From assembly GCA_963764465.1 (NCBI GenBank), contig CAVXSO010000004.1, positions 147,725-211,724 of the forward strand: a DNA stretch of 64,000 bases. The letters run 5' to 3'. Below the pieces are notes generated by a model. The model had not been told where the DNA came from. It did not search any database and was given only the letters and a program-made list of their open reading frames with translations. Positions 6,740 through 16,404 of the stretch are shown here, in pieces; position 1 is the first letter of the stretch, and each line of letters begins with the position of its first letter. A program made the position numbers and the translations under genes. Source of the stretch: JAJXXT01 sp963764465. GTDB lineage: Bacteria > Pseudomonadota > Alphaproteobacteria > Acetobacterales > Acetobacteraceae.

Positions 6740-9382
6740 ATGGCGGCAATAGACCTCAAGGCGCTGGTGGGGCGGCTCGACGACCATTGCCGCCGCGCGC
6801 TCGAGGCAGCCGCGGGGCTGACGCTCTCGCGCTCCCACTACAATGTCGAGCTCGAGCACTGGCTCGTGAAGCTCGCCGACGGCACCGACACGGACATCGC
6901 CGCCATCCTGCGTCATTACGAGGCCGATCACGGCCGGCTGATGGCTGACCTCAACCGCGCGCTCGACCGGCTCAAGACCGGCAACGCGCGCGCGCCCTCG
7001 CTCTCGCCGGAAATCGTGGAGGCGGCGAAGCAGGCCTGGCTGTTTGCGTCCGTCGAGCACGGCCTGTCGCGCGTGCGCTCGGGTCACCTGCTGTGGGCGA
7101 TGCTGGCGGATGAGACACTGTCTCGCCACGTGCGAGACGTCTCGGGGCAGTTCGGCCGCATTCAGGCCGACGCGCTCAAGCGTGACCTGCTGACCGTCAC
7201 GCGCGACAGCGTGGAGGCGGCGAGCGTCACCACCTCCGTCGATGGCGCGCCGATGGGTGGCGAGGGCGAGCCGGGCGCGCCGCGCCCCGCCGGCTCCGCG
7301 GCGCTCGATCAGTTCACCATCGATCTGACGGCGAAGGCCCGCGCGGGCAAGATCGACCCAATCCTCGGGCGCGACACCGAGATTCGCCAGGTCGTCGACA
7401 TCCTCACCCGGCGCCGCCAGAACAACCCGATCCTCACCGGCGAGGCCGGCGTCGGCAAGACCGCGGTCGTCGAGGGCTTCGCCGTGCGCATCGCGCAGGG
7501 CGATGTGCCGCCCGCGCTGAAGGACGTCATCATCCGCACGCTGGACCTGGGCCTGCTGCAGGCCGGCGCCGGGGTGAAGGGCGAGTTCGAGAACCGGCTG
7601 AAATCGGTGATCGAGGAAACCAAGGCCAGCGCGAAGCCCATCATCCTGTTCATTGACGAGGCGCACCAGTTGATCGGCGCCGGCGGCACCGCGGGACAGG
7701 GCGATGCCGCCAACCTGCTCAAGCCCGCGCTCGCGCGCGGCGAGCTGCGCACCATCGCCGCCACCACCTGGGCCGAGTACAAGAAGTACTTCGAGAAGGA
7801 CGCGGCGCTGACGCGGCGCTTCCAGGTGGTCAAGGTCGAGGAGCCGAGCGAGCCGATCGCGATCGCCATGGTCCGCGGCATCGTCGCGACGCTCGAGCAA
7901 CACCACGGCGTGCGCATCCTCGACGACGCGGTGGAATCGGCGGTAAAGCTCTCCGCCCGCTACATCCCCTCCCGCCAACTGCCGGACAAGGCGGTCTCGC
8001 TCATCGACACCGCCTGTGCGCGCGTCGCGATGAGCCAGGCAGCGATGCCGGCGGCGCTGGAGGATCGCATCCGCCGCCTCGAGCTGATCGACACCGAAGT
8101 CGCGATCCTCGACCGCGAGATGGCCGCGGGCTCCCCCCACGAGGCGCGCCGCGCCGAACTCGTCGAGGAGCGCGCCAAGGTCGAGGCCGAGCGCCAGGCG
8201 CTGGAGGAGCGCTGGGCGTCGGAGAAGGAGCTCGCCGGCGAGATCGGCGATATCCGCACCGCGATCGAGGACCCCGAGTACAAGGAGGACAAGCAGGCCC
8301 TCAAGACGAAGCTCGCGGAAGCCTCCACCCGGCTGCGCGTGCTGCAGGGCGAGACGCCGCTGATATATCCCGTCGTGGACGGCCAGGCCGTGGCCGAGAT
8401 CGTCGAGAGCTGGACCGGCATCCCCGCCGGGCGAATGCAGTCCGACGAGATCCGCACCGTCCTCAACCTGAAGGAGGCGTTGCAGAAGCGTATCGTCGGC
8501 CAGGACCACGCGCTGGAGGCAGTGGCGCAGGCCATCCGCACCAGCCGCGCCAAGCTCACCGATCCGCGCAAGCCGATCGGTGTCTTCCTCATGGTCGGCA
8601 CCTCCGGCACCGGCAAGACCGAGACCGCTCTCGCGCTCGCGGACCTGCTCTACGGCGGCGAGCAGAATCTCACCGTCATCAACATGACCGAGTTCAAGGA
8701 GGAACATAAGGTCAGCCTGCTGATGGGCGCGCCCCCCGGCTATGTCGGCTACGGCGAGGGCGGCATCCTGACCGAGGCGGTACGCCGCCGTCCCTATTCC
8801 GTCGTCCTGCTCGACGAGATGGAAAAGGCGCATCCCGGCGTGCAGGACGTGTTCTTCCAGGTGTTCGACAAGGGCAACATGAAGGACGGGGAGGGGCGGG
8901 ACATCGACTTCAAGAACACCGTCCTGATCATGACCTCAAACGCCGGCACCGACCTCATCGCCAAGCTCTTCGCCGATCCCGACACCGCGCCGGACGCGGC
9001 CGGTCTCGCGGACGCGCTGCGGCCGGAGCTGATGAAATACTTCAAGCCGGCGTTCCTCGGCCGCGTGACGCTGGTGCCATACTTCCCGCTGTCGGACGAC
9101 GTGATCCGCAAGATCGTCGTGCTGCAGTTCGAGCGCATCAAGCGGCGCGTGCGCGAGGCCTACCGCGCCAGTTTCGAATACGATCCGGCGCTGGTCGAGA
9201 CCATCGCCCGGCGGTGCACGGAGAGCTCGTCGGGCGCGCGCAACATCGAGAACATCCTGTCGCGCACGCTGCTGCCGGAACTGTCGTCCGAGGTGCTCGC
9301 TCGCCTCGCCGAGGGCGGTGCCGTCAGCCAGCTCAGCGTGGGTGTGGAGCCTTCGGGTTCTTTCGTCTATACGGTCAGCTAA
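6740..9382 (+). CDS. clpV: ClpV (TssH) AAA+ sheath-disassembly ATPase
   Basis: An 880-residue class I Clp/Hsp100 ATPase that disassembles contracted TssB/TssC sheaths for reuse. It has an N-terminal Clp repeat domain (about 10-160). AAA module 1 carries Walker A GEAGVGKTAV at about 234-243 and Walker B LFIDEAH; a coiled-coil M domain follows. AAA module 2 carries Walker A GTSGTGKTET at about 620-629 and VVLLDEMEKAH. The start at ATG 6740, after GGAAGGGGAGG, is chosen over an upstream in-frame codon because residues from MAAIDLKALVGRLDDHCRRA match the family. It is transcribed with hcp. Confidence 0.96.
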   Translation: MAAIDLKALVGRLDDHCRRALEAAAGLTLSRSHYNVELEHWLVKLADGTDTDIAAILRHYEADHGRLMADLNRALDRLKTGNARAPSLSPEIVEAAKQAWLFASVEHGLSRVRSGHLLWAMLADETLSRHVRDVSGQFGRIQADALKRDLLTVTRDSVEAASVTTSVDGAPMGGEGEPGAPRPAGSAALDQFTIDLTAKARAGKIDPILGRDTEIRQVVDILTRRRQNNPILTGEAGVGKTAVVEGFAVRIAQGDVPPALKDVIIRTLDLGLLQAGAGVKGEFENRLKSVIEETKASAKPIILFIDEAHQLIGAGGTAGQGDAANLLKPALARGELRTIAATTWAEYKKYFEKDAALTRRFQVVKVEEPSEPIAIAMVRGIVATLEQHHGVRILDDAVESAVKLSARYIPSRQLPDKAVSLIDTACARVAMSQAAMPAALEDRIRRLELIDTEVAILDREMAAGSPHEARRAELVEERAKVEAERQALEERWASEKELAGEIGDIRTAIEDPEYKEDKQALKTKLAEASTRLRVLQGETPLIYPVVDGQAVAEIVESWTGIPAGRMQSDEIRTVLNLKEALQKRIVGQDHALEAVAQAIRTSRAKLTDPRKPIGVFLMVGTSGTGKTETALALADLLYGGEQNLTVINMTEFKEEHKVSLLMGAPPGYVGYGEGGILTEAVRRRPYSVVLLDEMEKAHPGVQDVFFQVFDKGNMKDGEGRDIDFKNTVLIMTSNAGTDLIAKLFADPDTAPDAAGLADALRPELMKYFKPAFLGRVTLVPYFPLSDDVIRKIVVLQFERIKRRVREAYRASFEYDPALVETIARRCTESSSGARNIENILSRTLLPELSSEVLARLAEGGAVSQLSVGVEPSGSFVYTVS

Positions 9383-9536
9383 GGGAGACATCGATCGAGG
9401 CCGAACGCCACCACCGGATAAGCGTGCCGCGCAGTGGCTTGGCGGCGCGTGACTGTTTCAACCGTGACCGGTCATGCCCGCGGGGGGTGATCGTCAATAA
9501 CCAGGCCCGGCCCGGGCCCGCAGAGGAGATGAATGC

Positions 9537-10019
9537 ATGCCGATCTACATGAATTACGACAGCCTTTCGATCAAAGGCGACGTGACGGAAGACAGCCACA
9601 AGGATTGGATTGAGCTGAGCTCCTTCCAGTGGGGTGTCGGCCGCGGCATTTCCTCGCCGACCGGTGCGTCCGCCGACCGCGAGTCAAGCGCCCCGTCCGT
9701 CAGCGAGATCACGACGACGAAGGCTCAGGACAAGGCCTCGGTCAAGATCCTCACCGAAGCCCTGCAGGGCGAAGGCAAGACCGTCATCATCGATCTCGTG
9801 AAGACCGAGAAGGGCAAGCTCGAGACCTACCTGCAGTTCACGCTGACCAACACGATGATCAGCGGCTATTCGATGAGCAGCGGTGGTGATCGCCCGAGCG
9901 AATCGCTTTCCCTGAACTTCACCAAGATCGAAATGAAGGCTACCCCGCTTGGCGCGTCTGGCTCCACGGAGTCGCCGGAGACCGTCACGTACGACCTCTC
10001 GACGGCCAAGGTGGCCTGA
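9537..10019 (+). CDS. hcp: Hcp, T6SS inner-tube protein
   Basis: A 160-residue Hcp-family protein whose hexameric rings stack into the T6SS inner tube and are secreted. The start MPIYMNYDSLSIKGDVTEDS, then IELSSFQWGVGRGISSPTG and ITTTKAQDKASVKI, are classic. No C-terminal extension is present, so it is not an evolved Hcp effector. It follows clpV after 154 bases and has a GAGGAG ribosome-binding site. That leader plus the strong terminator after the gene suggest an abundant transcript of its own as well as read-through from clpV. Confidence 0.96.
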   Translation: MPIYMNYDSLSIKGDVTEDSHKDWIELSSFQWGVGRGISSPTGASADRESSAPSVSEITTTKAQDKASVKILTEALQGEGKTVIIDLVKTEKGKLETYLQFTLTNTMISGYSMSSGGDRPSESLSLNFTKIEMKATPLGASGSTESPETVTYDLSTAKVA

Positions 10020-10051
10020 TCGACCGCCAGGTCTTTCTGGATTATCGATAC

Positions 10052-10090
10052 AACCGGATCGGGTGGCCTCACCCGGTCCGGTTTTTCTTT
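10052..10090 (+). terminator. Intrinsic terminator after hcp
   Basis: A 14-base-pair stem (10052-10065 with 10070-10083, one G-T pair) closes a 4-base loop and runs straight into TTTCTTT on the plus strand. It separates hcp from the convergent phosphatase gene and could also slow leftward transcripts, though the minus-strand tail is not T-rich. Confidence 0.9.
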
Positions 10091-10115
10091 CCGCCTCCGG
10101 TCCTGTGCGTCGCCG

Positions 10116-10850
10116 CTACGCCGCGGGGTCCGCCATCGCCTCGACGACGACGGCGGTGACGTTGTCGGTGGCATGCTGGCGCACGGCCTCCTCGACGAGT
10201 GCCGAGGCCGGCGTGGCGCCCGCGCCGAGCAGGGCGGCAAGTTCATGTTCCGGCAGCGTCTTGTTCAGCCCGTCGCAGCACAGCAGGAACCGGTCGCCGG
10301 GCAAGGCGCGGTCGCTCACCTTGTCGAGCTCCGGCGGTGCGTCGTCCGCGCCGATCGCGCGGGTGATGACGTTGGCGCGCGGATGTCCCTCGGCTTCCTC
10401 CGGCCTCAGCATGCCGCTGTCCACCAACTCCTGCACCAGGCTGTGGTCGCGCGTGAGCTGGTGCAGCGCGCCGTCGCGCAGCATGTAGATGCGGCTGTCG
10501 CCGGCCCACAGGCACGCGAAATGCTGCCCGCGCGCCAGCAGAACCACGAGCGTGGAGGCAATGACGGTGCTCGGGCCGCGCCGCGCCGCCTCGGCGCGCA
10601 GGGCAGCATGGGTCGCGGCGATGCGCAGCCGCACCTGCGCGAGCAGTTCCGCAGCCGAAAGCCCCGCGGGAATGGTGCTCAGCGCCTCGACCAGCATCGC
10701 GGAGGCAACCTCTCCCGCCTCGTGCCCGCCGGCGCCGTCCGCCACGGCCCACAAGCCGATATCCGGACGCTCGAGGAACGCATCCTCGTTATGCGTCCGC
10801 ACCGCGCCCGGATGCGTCACGGCCTCTGAACGAAAACGGAGACCGGTCAT
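10116..10850 (-). CDS. PP2C-family Ser/Thr phosphatase, T6SS-associated (PppA-like)
   Basis: A 244-residue PPM/PP2C phosphatase. Motifs visible are GAVRTHNEDAF near 15-25, the metal-binding AVADGAGGHEAGE near 35-46, WAGDSRIYMLRDG, LLCCDGLNKTL and the final DNVTAVVVE. In the Pseudomonas HSI-I system PppA opposes PpkA to dephosphorylate Fha. Here the phosphatase is the last gene of the unit headed by vgrG, with tagF just upstream and tagH(fha) in the same unit, but no PpkA-type kinase is in the window. The start overlaps the tagF stop by 4 bases. Confidence 0.92.
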   Translation of the reverse strand: MTGLRFRSEAVTHPGAVRTHNEDAFLERPDIGLWAVADGAGGHEAGEVASAMLVEALSTIPAGLSAAELLAQVRLRIAATHAALRAEAARRGPSTVIASTLVVLLARGQHFACLWAGDSRIYMLRDGALHQLTRDHSLVQELVDSGMLRPEEAEGHPRANVITRAIGADDAPPELDKVSDRALPGDRFLLCCDGLNKTLPEHELAALLGAGATPASALVEEAVRQHATDNVTAVVVEAMADPAA

Positions 10851-11422
10851 GGCGTCGTCTCCCGTCGCGGGGCGAGAAGCATTCCGGCAAACAGGTCGGG
10901 CTCCGGCAGCCGATCGAGCGTGAGGCTCCCCGCCGGAACGCGTGGCGCGCCCTCCGTCCACCAGCGCGCGTTCCCCATCGGCAGCGCCTCGCCACCGGGC
11001 GAAGGGGCACCTGCAAGGCGGGCCGCGAGTTCCTCCGGCGCCATGTCGCTGTGCAATGCCGCGAGGCCCGCCGCCTCCGCCGCCGCGCGCCACGCCCCGT
11101 CATCCGCGGGTGGCGCGCTCTCCTCGCCGACCCAGGCGAGCGTGAGCGGAAACAGCCGCCCGACACGGTCGACGCTCGGCATCCACACGCCCAGCGTAGC
11201 ACCCGGACCGCACTGGCCGCCGGGCAGCACGAAATGCCAGATCGGCGCTTCCATCCATGCGTCGCGCCAGGCCTCGCCGAGTTCGACGCGCACGGCCGGA
11301 AGCGTGGCGTCGAGCCAGGCGTTCCACGGATCCGTGAAGCCGCGCGGCAGGCCCAGTGCCAGGTGATCGCCTCGGCTCGGCAACTTGCCACAGAACCCCG
11401 CCTGGCCGCGCGAGCGCTGCAT
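10847..11422 (-). CDS. tagF: TagF (ImpM) T6SS post-translational repressor
   Basis: A 191-residue TagF/ImpM domain protein. The N-terminal AGFCGKLPSRGDHLALGLPRG is the family signature, followed by PWNAWLDATLP and WHFVLPGGQCGP. TagF binds Fha in Pseudomonas and Agrobacterium and holds T6SS firing off. Some homologues are fused to a PP2C phosphatase; here the two functions are separate overlapping genes. It starts 4 bases downstream of tssM's stop. Confidence 0.93.
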   Translation of the reverse strand: MQRSRGQAGFCGKLPSRGDHLALGLPRGFTDPWNAWLDATLPAVRVELGEAWRDAWMEAPIWHFVLPGGQCGPGATLGVWMPSVDRVGRLFPLTLAWVGEESAPPADDGAWRAAAEAAGLAALHSDMAPEELAARLAGAPSPGGEALPMGNARWWTEGAPRVPAGSLTLDRLPEPDLFAGMLLAPRRETTP

Positions 11423-11425
11423 CCG

Positions 11426-14400
11426 TCAGTGCACCGCGGGGCAGCGGAAATCGTGCAGCACGCCAGGCGCGAACGGGTTGAGCACGCTGTCGGCGCGCAG
11501 GTCGAACGACGCGGAGCGGGCGCCGAGATGGAAGGTCAGCGTATAACGTTCCGCCGCCCCGGCGCGCGCGATTTCGCCCTGGTCGAACAGGCGGAACAGC
11601 GCCCATGGCCCGCGCGCCTCGATCACGCCCGTGGTGCCGGGCGAGGGCGGGTCGAACACCAGGCGGACATGCTCCATCCGGTTCGGCCCCGGCCAGGTGA
11701 TCGGCGTGGACTGCACCGGGCCATGGGTGTTCACCACCGTGGCGCCGCCGAAATCGATGCTCACCTGCCGCGCCCCGGCGTCCAGGCTCACCGGTGTGAT
11801 GTCGAAACGGACGGTGGGCGTGGTGCCACCGGCGGCGAAGAACATATCGCGGATCTGCGAGGCGCGCTGGAACTGTGCCAGGTCGCCGTCCGAGATCGGC
11901 GGCGGCACGCCGTTGGCCGCCTGCGCCTTCCACACCGTGCCCGAGGTGTCGACGAAGGGTCGCAACTGCGTGTTGAAGAAGGAATCGAGCAGCCCGTTAG
12001 GGGCGAAGAGCCGCGCGAAATCGTCGAGCGGGATCTCGTTGCTGGCCCCGGTGAAGAACGGATAGCGCCCGTTGACGGCGCGCTGGCACAGCGTGCCCGG
12101 CCCGCCTCCGCCGTTGAATGCGGCCGCTACCTGCGCCTTGGCGCCGCCACCGCGTAGCACGGAAGCGCTGTTGGCCAGCGCCGGCAGCCAGCGCGCGACC
12201 GGTGGGGGTGCCTGGCTTGCCGCCGCGATCAGCAACTGCCCTGGATCGCCACCCGCCGCGAGCGCCGGCGCGGGGGCTCCGCCGGCCGGCGTCGCCGCCA
12301 CCTGGCTCAGCTGTTGTTGCAGATCGTTGATGAGCTTGATGTCGGTGTCGATCGGGGCGCCGGGCCCCTTGCCCACGAAGTCGATCAGCGCCTTGAAGTG
12401 GTTGTCCACGTCCTGGCCCGGCGGCACCGGCGGTGCCCCGGCCTGCTTGCCCAGCAGCCCCTGCAACTGCGAGGCGGCGCCACCCAACTTCGGTGCCACC
12501 TTCGCGGCCACGCCCTTGGCCGCGGCGTCCGCTCCTGGAGCGGCCTTGGGCGGCACCGAGAGGGTAAGCTGGTTCGCGATCGAAACCAGCAGGTCGCGCA
12601 TCGGCGATTGCGGCGAGCCGAGCACATAGAGCTCCCGCACCGCCTCGTTGAGGCTGTTCAGCGGGGCGAGGTTGAGGTCCGCGAGCATCGCCTCCCACGC
12701 CTTGATGTACTCGGCGGTGTAGAGGGCGACCACGTCGTGCTCGAGGTTCATGGTCTCCGGGCTCGTCGGGTTGATCTGTGCGTTGGCGCCGAGCACCCAG
12801 CTCTCGCTCGCGACGTCCTTCGCCGCGACCGGAAGCGACGGCAGCACCACGTTATAGAAGCCATCGCGCGTGTAGAGCCCAGGGATGCCGTCGGTCAGCG
12901 GCTTGCCCGAGGCGCGCACGAACAGCGGGGCACCCGAAGCACCGAGCGCCGCCCCAGGCGTCCACGGCGGCACGTTCGCCGCCAGCGGCCGGATGCGGGA
13001 ATAGACCCGCTCAGCGAGGCTCACGCGGCTGAACGTGCGCCGCGCATCCTCGATGAGCTTGCCGTCGAGCGGTACCTGCGGCAGCGGGTTGGCGAGCAGC
13101 GCATCCAGGTGCTTCACCAGATCGCCGCGCAACGCCACGTCGGCGGCGCCGGGATAGGTGTTCTGCCAGTCGAGCGTCATCCACTCGCGCACCAGCCCGC
13201 GGTCGAGCGGCCCCTGGTTGCCGAGCATGAGGTAGACGCGCGTCGCCTCGTACGTGAACTCGGGCTTGTCGAGATTGCCGCGGATCTGGCCCTCGAGCCG
13301 CCAGATCAGCCGCGGCAGCAGCACGCGTTCCAGTGCCTGGCGATACACCGCGCGCGAGGCGGCGCCGATCTTGGCACTCTGCGACAGGCCGAGGCCGGCG
13401 CCGGTCGCGGGATGGTCGTAGCCGTCCGGCAGCGCGCGCGCCTGGTCGAGCAGGGGGGCAATGGCGGCGAGATTGGCATCGTTCACCGGATCGAGCGGCA
13501 GCTTCGCCGCGGCGGCGCGATAGGCGGCGAGTGCTGCCTGGGCGCGCGCGATCTCGGCGTTGCTCGATGCGTTCTGCATCCAAAGCCCGGCGACGACACC
13601 AATCGTGACCAGCGCGATCGCGGCGAACGCACCGCCGCGCAGCAGCGCCTGGCGCCGCGCGGCACCAGGGCGCGCGGAGACCAGCATCGCCTCGCCGAAG
13701 ACCACATCGCGCAGCAGGCGGGTGAGGAAGTAGCTGCGACCCTGCTCCGGGCGCAGGCTCGGCGCCCGCCGCTGGTCCACGCCGAACGCGCGGGACAGGG
13801 CGCCGGTCAGCCGGTCGATCGGCGTGCCTTCCTGGGTGCCGGAGGTAAGGTACACGCCGCGCAGGAACGGCGCCGGATCGAGCTTCGATCCACCGAACGC
13901 ATCGGTGAGAAAGCTGGTGAGCGGCTGCTCAAGCGAGGCGACCTGCGCGGGAAACCCCGCGATCAGCGCGCGGCGGTCCGGGCTGCGCTCGGCCTGCAGC
14001 CGGTCGAACAGGCGCTCGCCAAGCCGGTTGACCAGCGCCTGGAACTCGGCCGCGAAACCCGGCACCGGCCCTGCTTCGCCGCCGCCGATGGGAAAAGTCA
14101 TGCCCCAGACCTGGCCGCGCCGGTCACGGTCGAGGTCGTCGAAGTACTCGGTGAAGCCGGCCAGCAGGTCGGCCTTGGTGAACAGCGCATAGACCGGCAG
14201 CCGCACGCCGAGCCGGTCGGTCAGTTCCTTGACACGGCGGCGGATGGCACGCGCATGGGCGCTGCGTTCGGCCGCCGGCGCGGTCGCGATGTCGGCAACC
14301 GAGATTGCCACCAGCACGCCGTTGAGCGGCTGGCGCGTGCGGGTACGGCGCAGCAGGTCGAGAAAGCCTTCCCATCCCGCGCGATCCACCGCGGCGTCGG

Positions 14401-14947
14401 AATCCTGTGTCGTGTAGCGCCCGGCAGTGTCGATCAGCACCGCGTTCTCGGTGAACCACCAGTCGCACATCCGCGTCCCGCCGATGCCGGCGACCGCGCC
14501 CTGGCCCATCTCGGCCGCGAGCGGGAATTGCAGGCCGGCATTGAGCAGCGCCGTGGTCTTGCCCGCACCTGGCGGGCCGATGATCACGTACCAGGGCTGC
14601 TCGTAGAGATAGCCGCGGGTGCCGCTGGCGCGGCGCAGCAGCCCGAGCGCGGTCGTGAGTTTCTCGCGTAGCGCCGCGACTTCCTCGGCCGAGGCGTCGG
14701 GGCCTTCCGCTGCGGTCGCGGTCGCCCCGGCGACGATCGCCGCATCGGCGTTGCGCCGCCGCCACGAGAGCCAGAAATTCACGCCGAACCAGACCACCGC
14801 GACCACGACCACGATCGCAAGCCGAACCATCCAGCTGGCCAGCGGCGCCAGCAGCGGGCCGAAGATCCACACCAGCGCCGCCAGGATCGCGGCGCCAAGC
14901 CCCGTGAGAAACCAGCGCGAGAGCAGCCAGCCCAGGATTTTCTTCAT
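11426..14947 (-). CDS. tssM: TssM (IcmF/ImpL) inner-membrane complex protein
   Basis: A 1173-residue IcmF family protein of normal length. Two transmembrane segments lie at about 12-60 and a third at about 437-457. The cytoplasmic GTPase-like domain between them keeps an intact Walker A, GPPGAGKTT, at 124-132, and a Walker B-like LIDTAGRY. The periplasmic remainder contains the IcmF-related and DUF1215-type C-terminal regions. With TssL and TssJ it forms the membrane complex. A Gly/Ala/Pro-rich insertion (about 800-930) looks like linker. It sits 10 bases after tssL. Confidence 0.95.
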   Translation of the reverse strand: MKKILGWLLSRWFLTGLGAAILAALVWIFGPLLAPLASWMVRLAIVVVVAVVWFGVNFWLSWRRRNADAAIVAGATATAAEGPDASAEEVAALREKLTTALGLLRRASGTRGYLYEQPWYVIIGPPGAGKTTALLNAGLQFPLAAEMGQGAVAGIGGTRMCDWWFTENAVLIDTAGRYTTQDSDAAVDRAGWEGFLDLLRRTRTRQPLNGVLVAISVADIATAPAAERSAHARAIRRRVKELTDRLGVRLPVYALFTKADLLAGFTEYFDDLDRDRRGQVWGMTFPIGGGEAGPVPGFAAEFQALVNRLGERLFDRLQAERSPDRRALIAGFPAQVASLEQPLTSFLTDAFGGSKLDPAPFLRGVYLTSGTQEGTPIDRLTGALSRAFGVDQRRAPSLRPEQGRSYFLTRLLRDVVFGEAMLVSARPGAARRQALLRGGAFAAIALVTIGVVAGLWMQNASSNAEIARAQAALAAYRAAAAKLPLDPVNDANLAAIAPLLDQARALPDGYDHPATGAGLGLSQSAKIGAASRAVYRQALERVLLPRLIWRLEGQIRGNLDKPEFTYEATRVYLMLGNQGPLDRGLVREWMTLDWQNTYPGAADVALRGDLVKHLDALLANPLPQVPLDGKLIEDARRTFSRVSLAERVYSRIRPLAANVPPWTPGAALGASGAPLFVRASGKPLTDGIPGLYTRDGFYNVVLPSLPVAAKDVASESWVLGANAQINPTSPETMNLEHDVVALYTAEYIKAWEAMLADLNLAPLNSLNEAVRELYVLGSPQSPMRDLLVSIANQLTLSVPPKAAPGADAAAKGVAAKVAPKLGGAASQLQGLLGKQAGAPPVPPGQDVDNHFKALIDFVGKGPGAPIDTDIKLINDLQQQLSQVAATPAGGAPAPALAAGGDPGQLLIAAASQAPPPVARWLPALANSASVLRGGGAKAQVAAAFNGGGGPGTLCQRAVNGRYPFFTGASNEIPLDDFARLFAPNGLLDSFFNTQLRPFVDTSGTVWKAQAANGVPPPISDGDLAQFQRASQIRDMFFAAGGTTPTVRFDITPVSLDAGARQVSIDFGGATVVNTHGPVQSTPITWPGPNRMEHVRLVFDPPSPGTTGVIEARGPWALFRLFDQGEIARAGAAERYTLTFHLGARSASFDLRADSVLNPFAPGVLHDFRCPAVH

Positions 14948-14957
14948 CGTTGCGTCC

Positions 14958-16373
14958 TCAACCCTGCCGCCTCAGCACGACCTCGATGCGCCGGTTCTCG
15001 TCCCGCCCGGCGGCGGTGGCGTTGGTGGCGATCGGGTCGGCCTCGGCACGGCCCTCGGCGCGGATGCGGGCCGGCTCGCCGAGCGTCTTCAGGATGATGG
15101 CGCGTGCCGCCTCCGCTCGTTTCGTCGACAGCACGAAATTGGATGGGAACTGCACCGTGTGGATCGGCTGATTGTCGGTGTAGCCGAGCACGGTGACCTG
15201 GCCCGGCTCGCTCTTGAGCGCGGTGCCGATGCGCTCGAGCGTCGGGATCACCTTCGCCTCCACCGTGGCGCTGCCGGAGGCGAACATGCCGGTGTTGCGG
15301 ATGCGCACGACCGGCATCTCCTCCGTGCCCAGTACCGTCACCAGCCCCTCCTTGATCTCGGGTGCCAGGAACTGGCGCAGCTTCTCCAGGATGCCGGGCT
15401 GCGCCGGCGGCGGTGGTGGCGGTGGCGGCACGACGGGTGCCGCGCGTACGAGCCGCGGCATCGCGGCCGGGGGCGCTGTCAGCATCGCCTCGAACAGCGC
15501 GTCGGAACTTGCGTTGAGGCTGCGCGAGAAGCCGAGGAAGGCGAGGCCCATCACCAGCAGGCCGGCGACGCAAGCGACCCAGAGCGGCAGGCGCGCGCGC
15601 GCAGGGCGATAGGGTGCGGCCACGCCCTGCCAGTGCGGCGAAAGCCCGGCCTCCACCGCGCCGCGCTGGCGGGTGATGATGGTGTAGAGATCCTCGCGGA
15701 TGCGATCGAGTTCTGCCGGCCCGCGCGGCGTCAGCCGGTACTGACCCTGGAACCCGAGGGCGAGGCACATGTACATCAGGTCGAGCACCGGCAGGAAACT
15801 GCCGGGGTTCTGCCGCAGCTGCGCGAGCACCGCGAAGAAGCGCTCGCCGCTGCGCACCTCCTGGTGAAACGTCGAAACGAGCGAGCGCGTGTCCCAGGCG
15901 CTCTGGCTGCCCCAGGGCGTGTTGAGCACGGCGTCGTCGAGGCTGGCGCACAGCGCGTAATGCGCCGGGCGCAGCAGCTCCATCGGGATCTGCGCCTCGC
16001 GCGAGGACGCCTCGAACTGCCGGATCTCGCGCACGGCGCGCTCGCGCAGCTCCGAGGCATCGGGCTGGCTCAGCGTGTTGCGCAGTCGCGCCAGCAGCTG
16101 CAGCAGAGGTGCCGCCGCGGCCAGCAGTGGCGAGGTGCCGAAGCGGATCTGCTCCGCCCCTTCCGAGAGCGTCGGCGATGGCGCCGCGAACCCGGCGCCG
16201 GCAGGCGGGAGGCCACCCTGGCCACCCGATCCCCCCTGGCCCCCGAAGCCCGCGCCGGGACCAGGCTGCATGCCGCCCGGCGGCGCCGCTTCCGGCGGCC
16301 GCCGGCCACCGGGTACCGGCCGGATCACCGTGCGTTCGCTGTCGTCCGGCTCGCCGAATGGGTTGTCGCTCAT
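14958..16373 (-). CDS. tssL: TssL (DotU/ImpK) with C-terminal OmpA peptidoglycan-binding domain
   Basis: A 471-residue inner-membrane protein. Residues 1-70 are a Gly/Pro-rich cytoplasmic leader; a DotU domain spans about 75-245 (HYALCASLDDAVLNTPWG, MYMCLALGFQGQYRL). One transmembrane helix lies at about 262-282, then a polyproline run at about 314-323, and an OmpA-like domain at about 355-471 with VLGYTDNQP and the closing DENRRIEVVL. It is the form that carries its own peptidoglycan anchor, so no separate TagL/TagN/TagP is needed. It lies between tssK and tssM. Confidence 0.95.
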   Translation of the reverse strand: MSDNPFGEPDDSERTVIRPVPGGRRPPEAAPPGGMQPGPGAGFGGQGGSGGQGGLPPAGAGFAAPSPTLSEGAEQIRFGTSPLLAAAAPLLQLLARLRNTLSQPDASELRERAVREIRQFEASSREAQIPMELLRPAHYALCASLDDAVLNTPWGSQSAWDTRSLVSTFHQEVRSGERFFAVLAQLRQNPGSFLPVLDLMYMCLALGFQGQYRLTPRGPAELDRIREDLYTIITRQRGAVEAGLSPHWQGVAAPYRPARARLPLWVACVAGLLVMGLAFLGFSRSLNASSDALFEAMLTAPPAAMPRLVRAAPVVPPPPPPPPAQPGILEKLRQFLAPEIKEGLVTVLGTEEMPVVRIRNTGMFASGSATVEAKVIPTLERIGTALKSEPGQVTVLGYTDNQPIHTVQFPSNFVLSTKRAEAARAIILKTLGEPARIRAEGRAEADPIATNATAAGRDENRRIEVVLRRQG

Positions 16374-16404
16374 CCCTGCCTCGCCCTCAGCCCGTCACGG
16401 CGGT

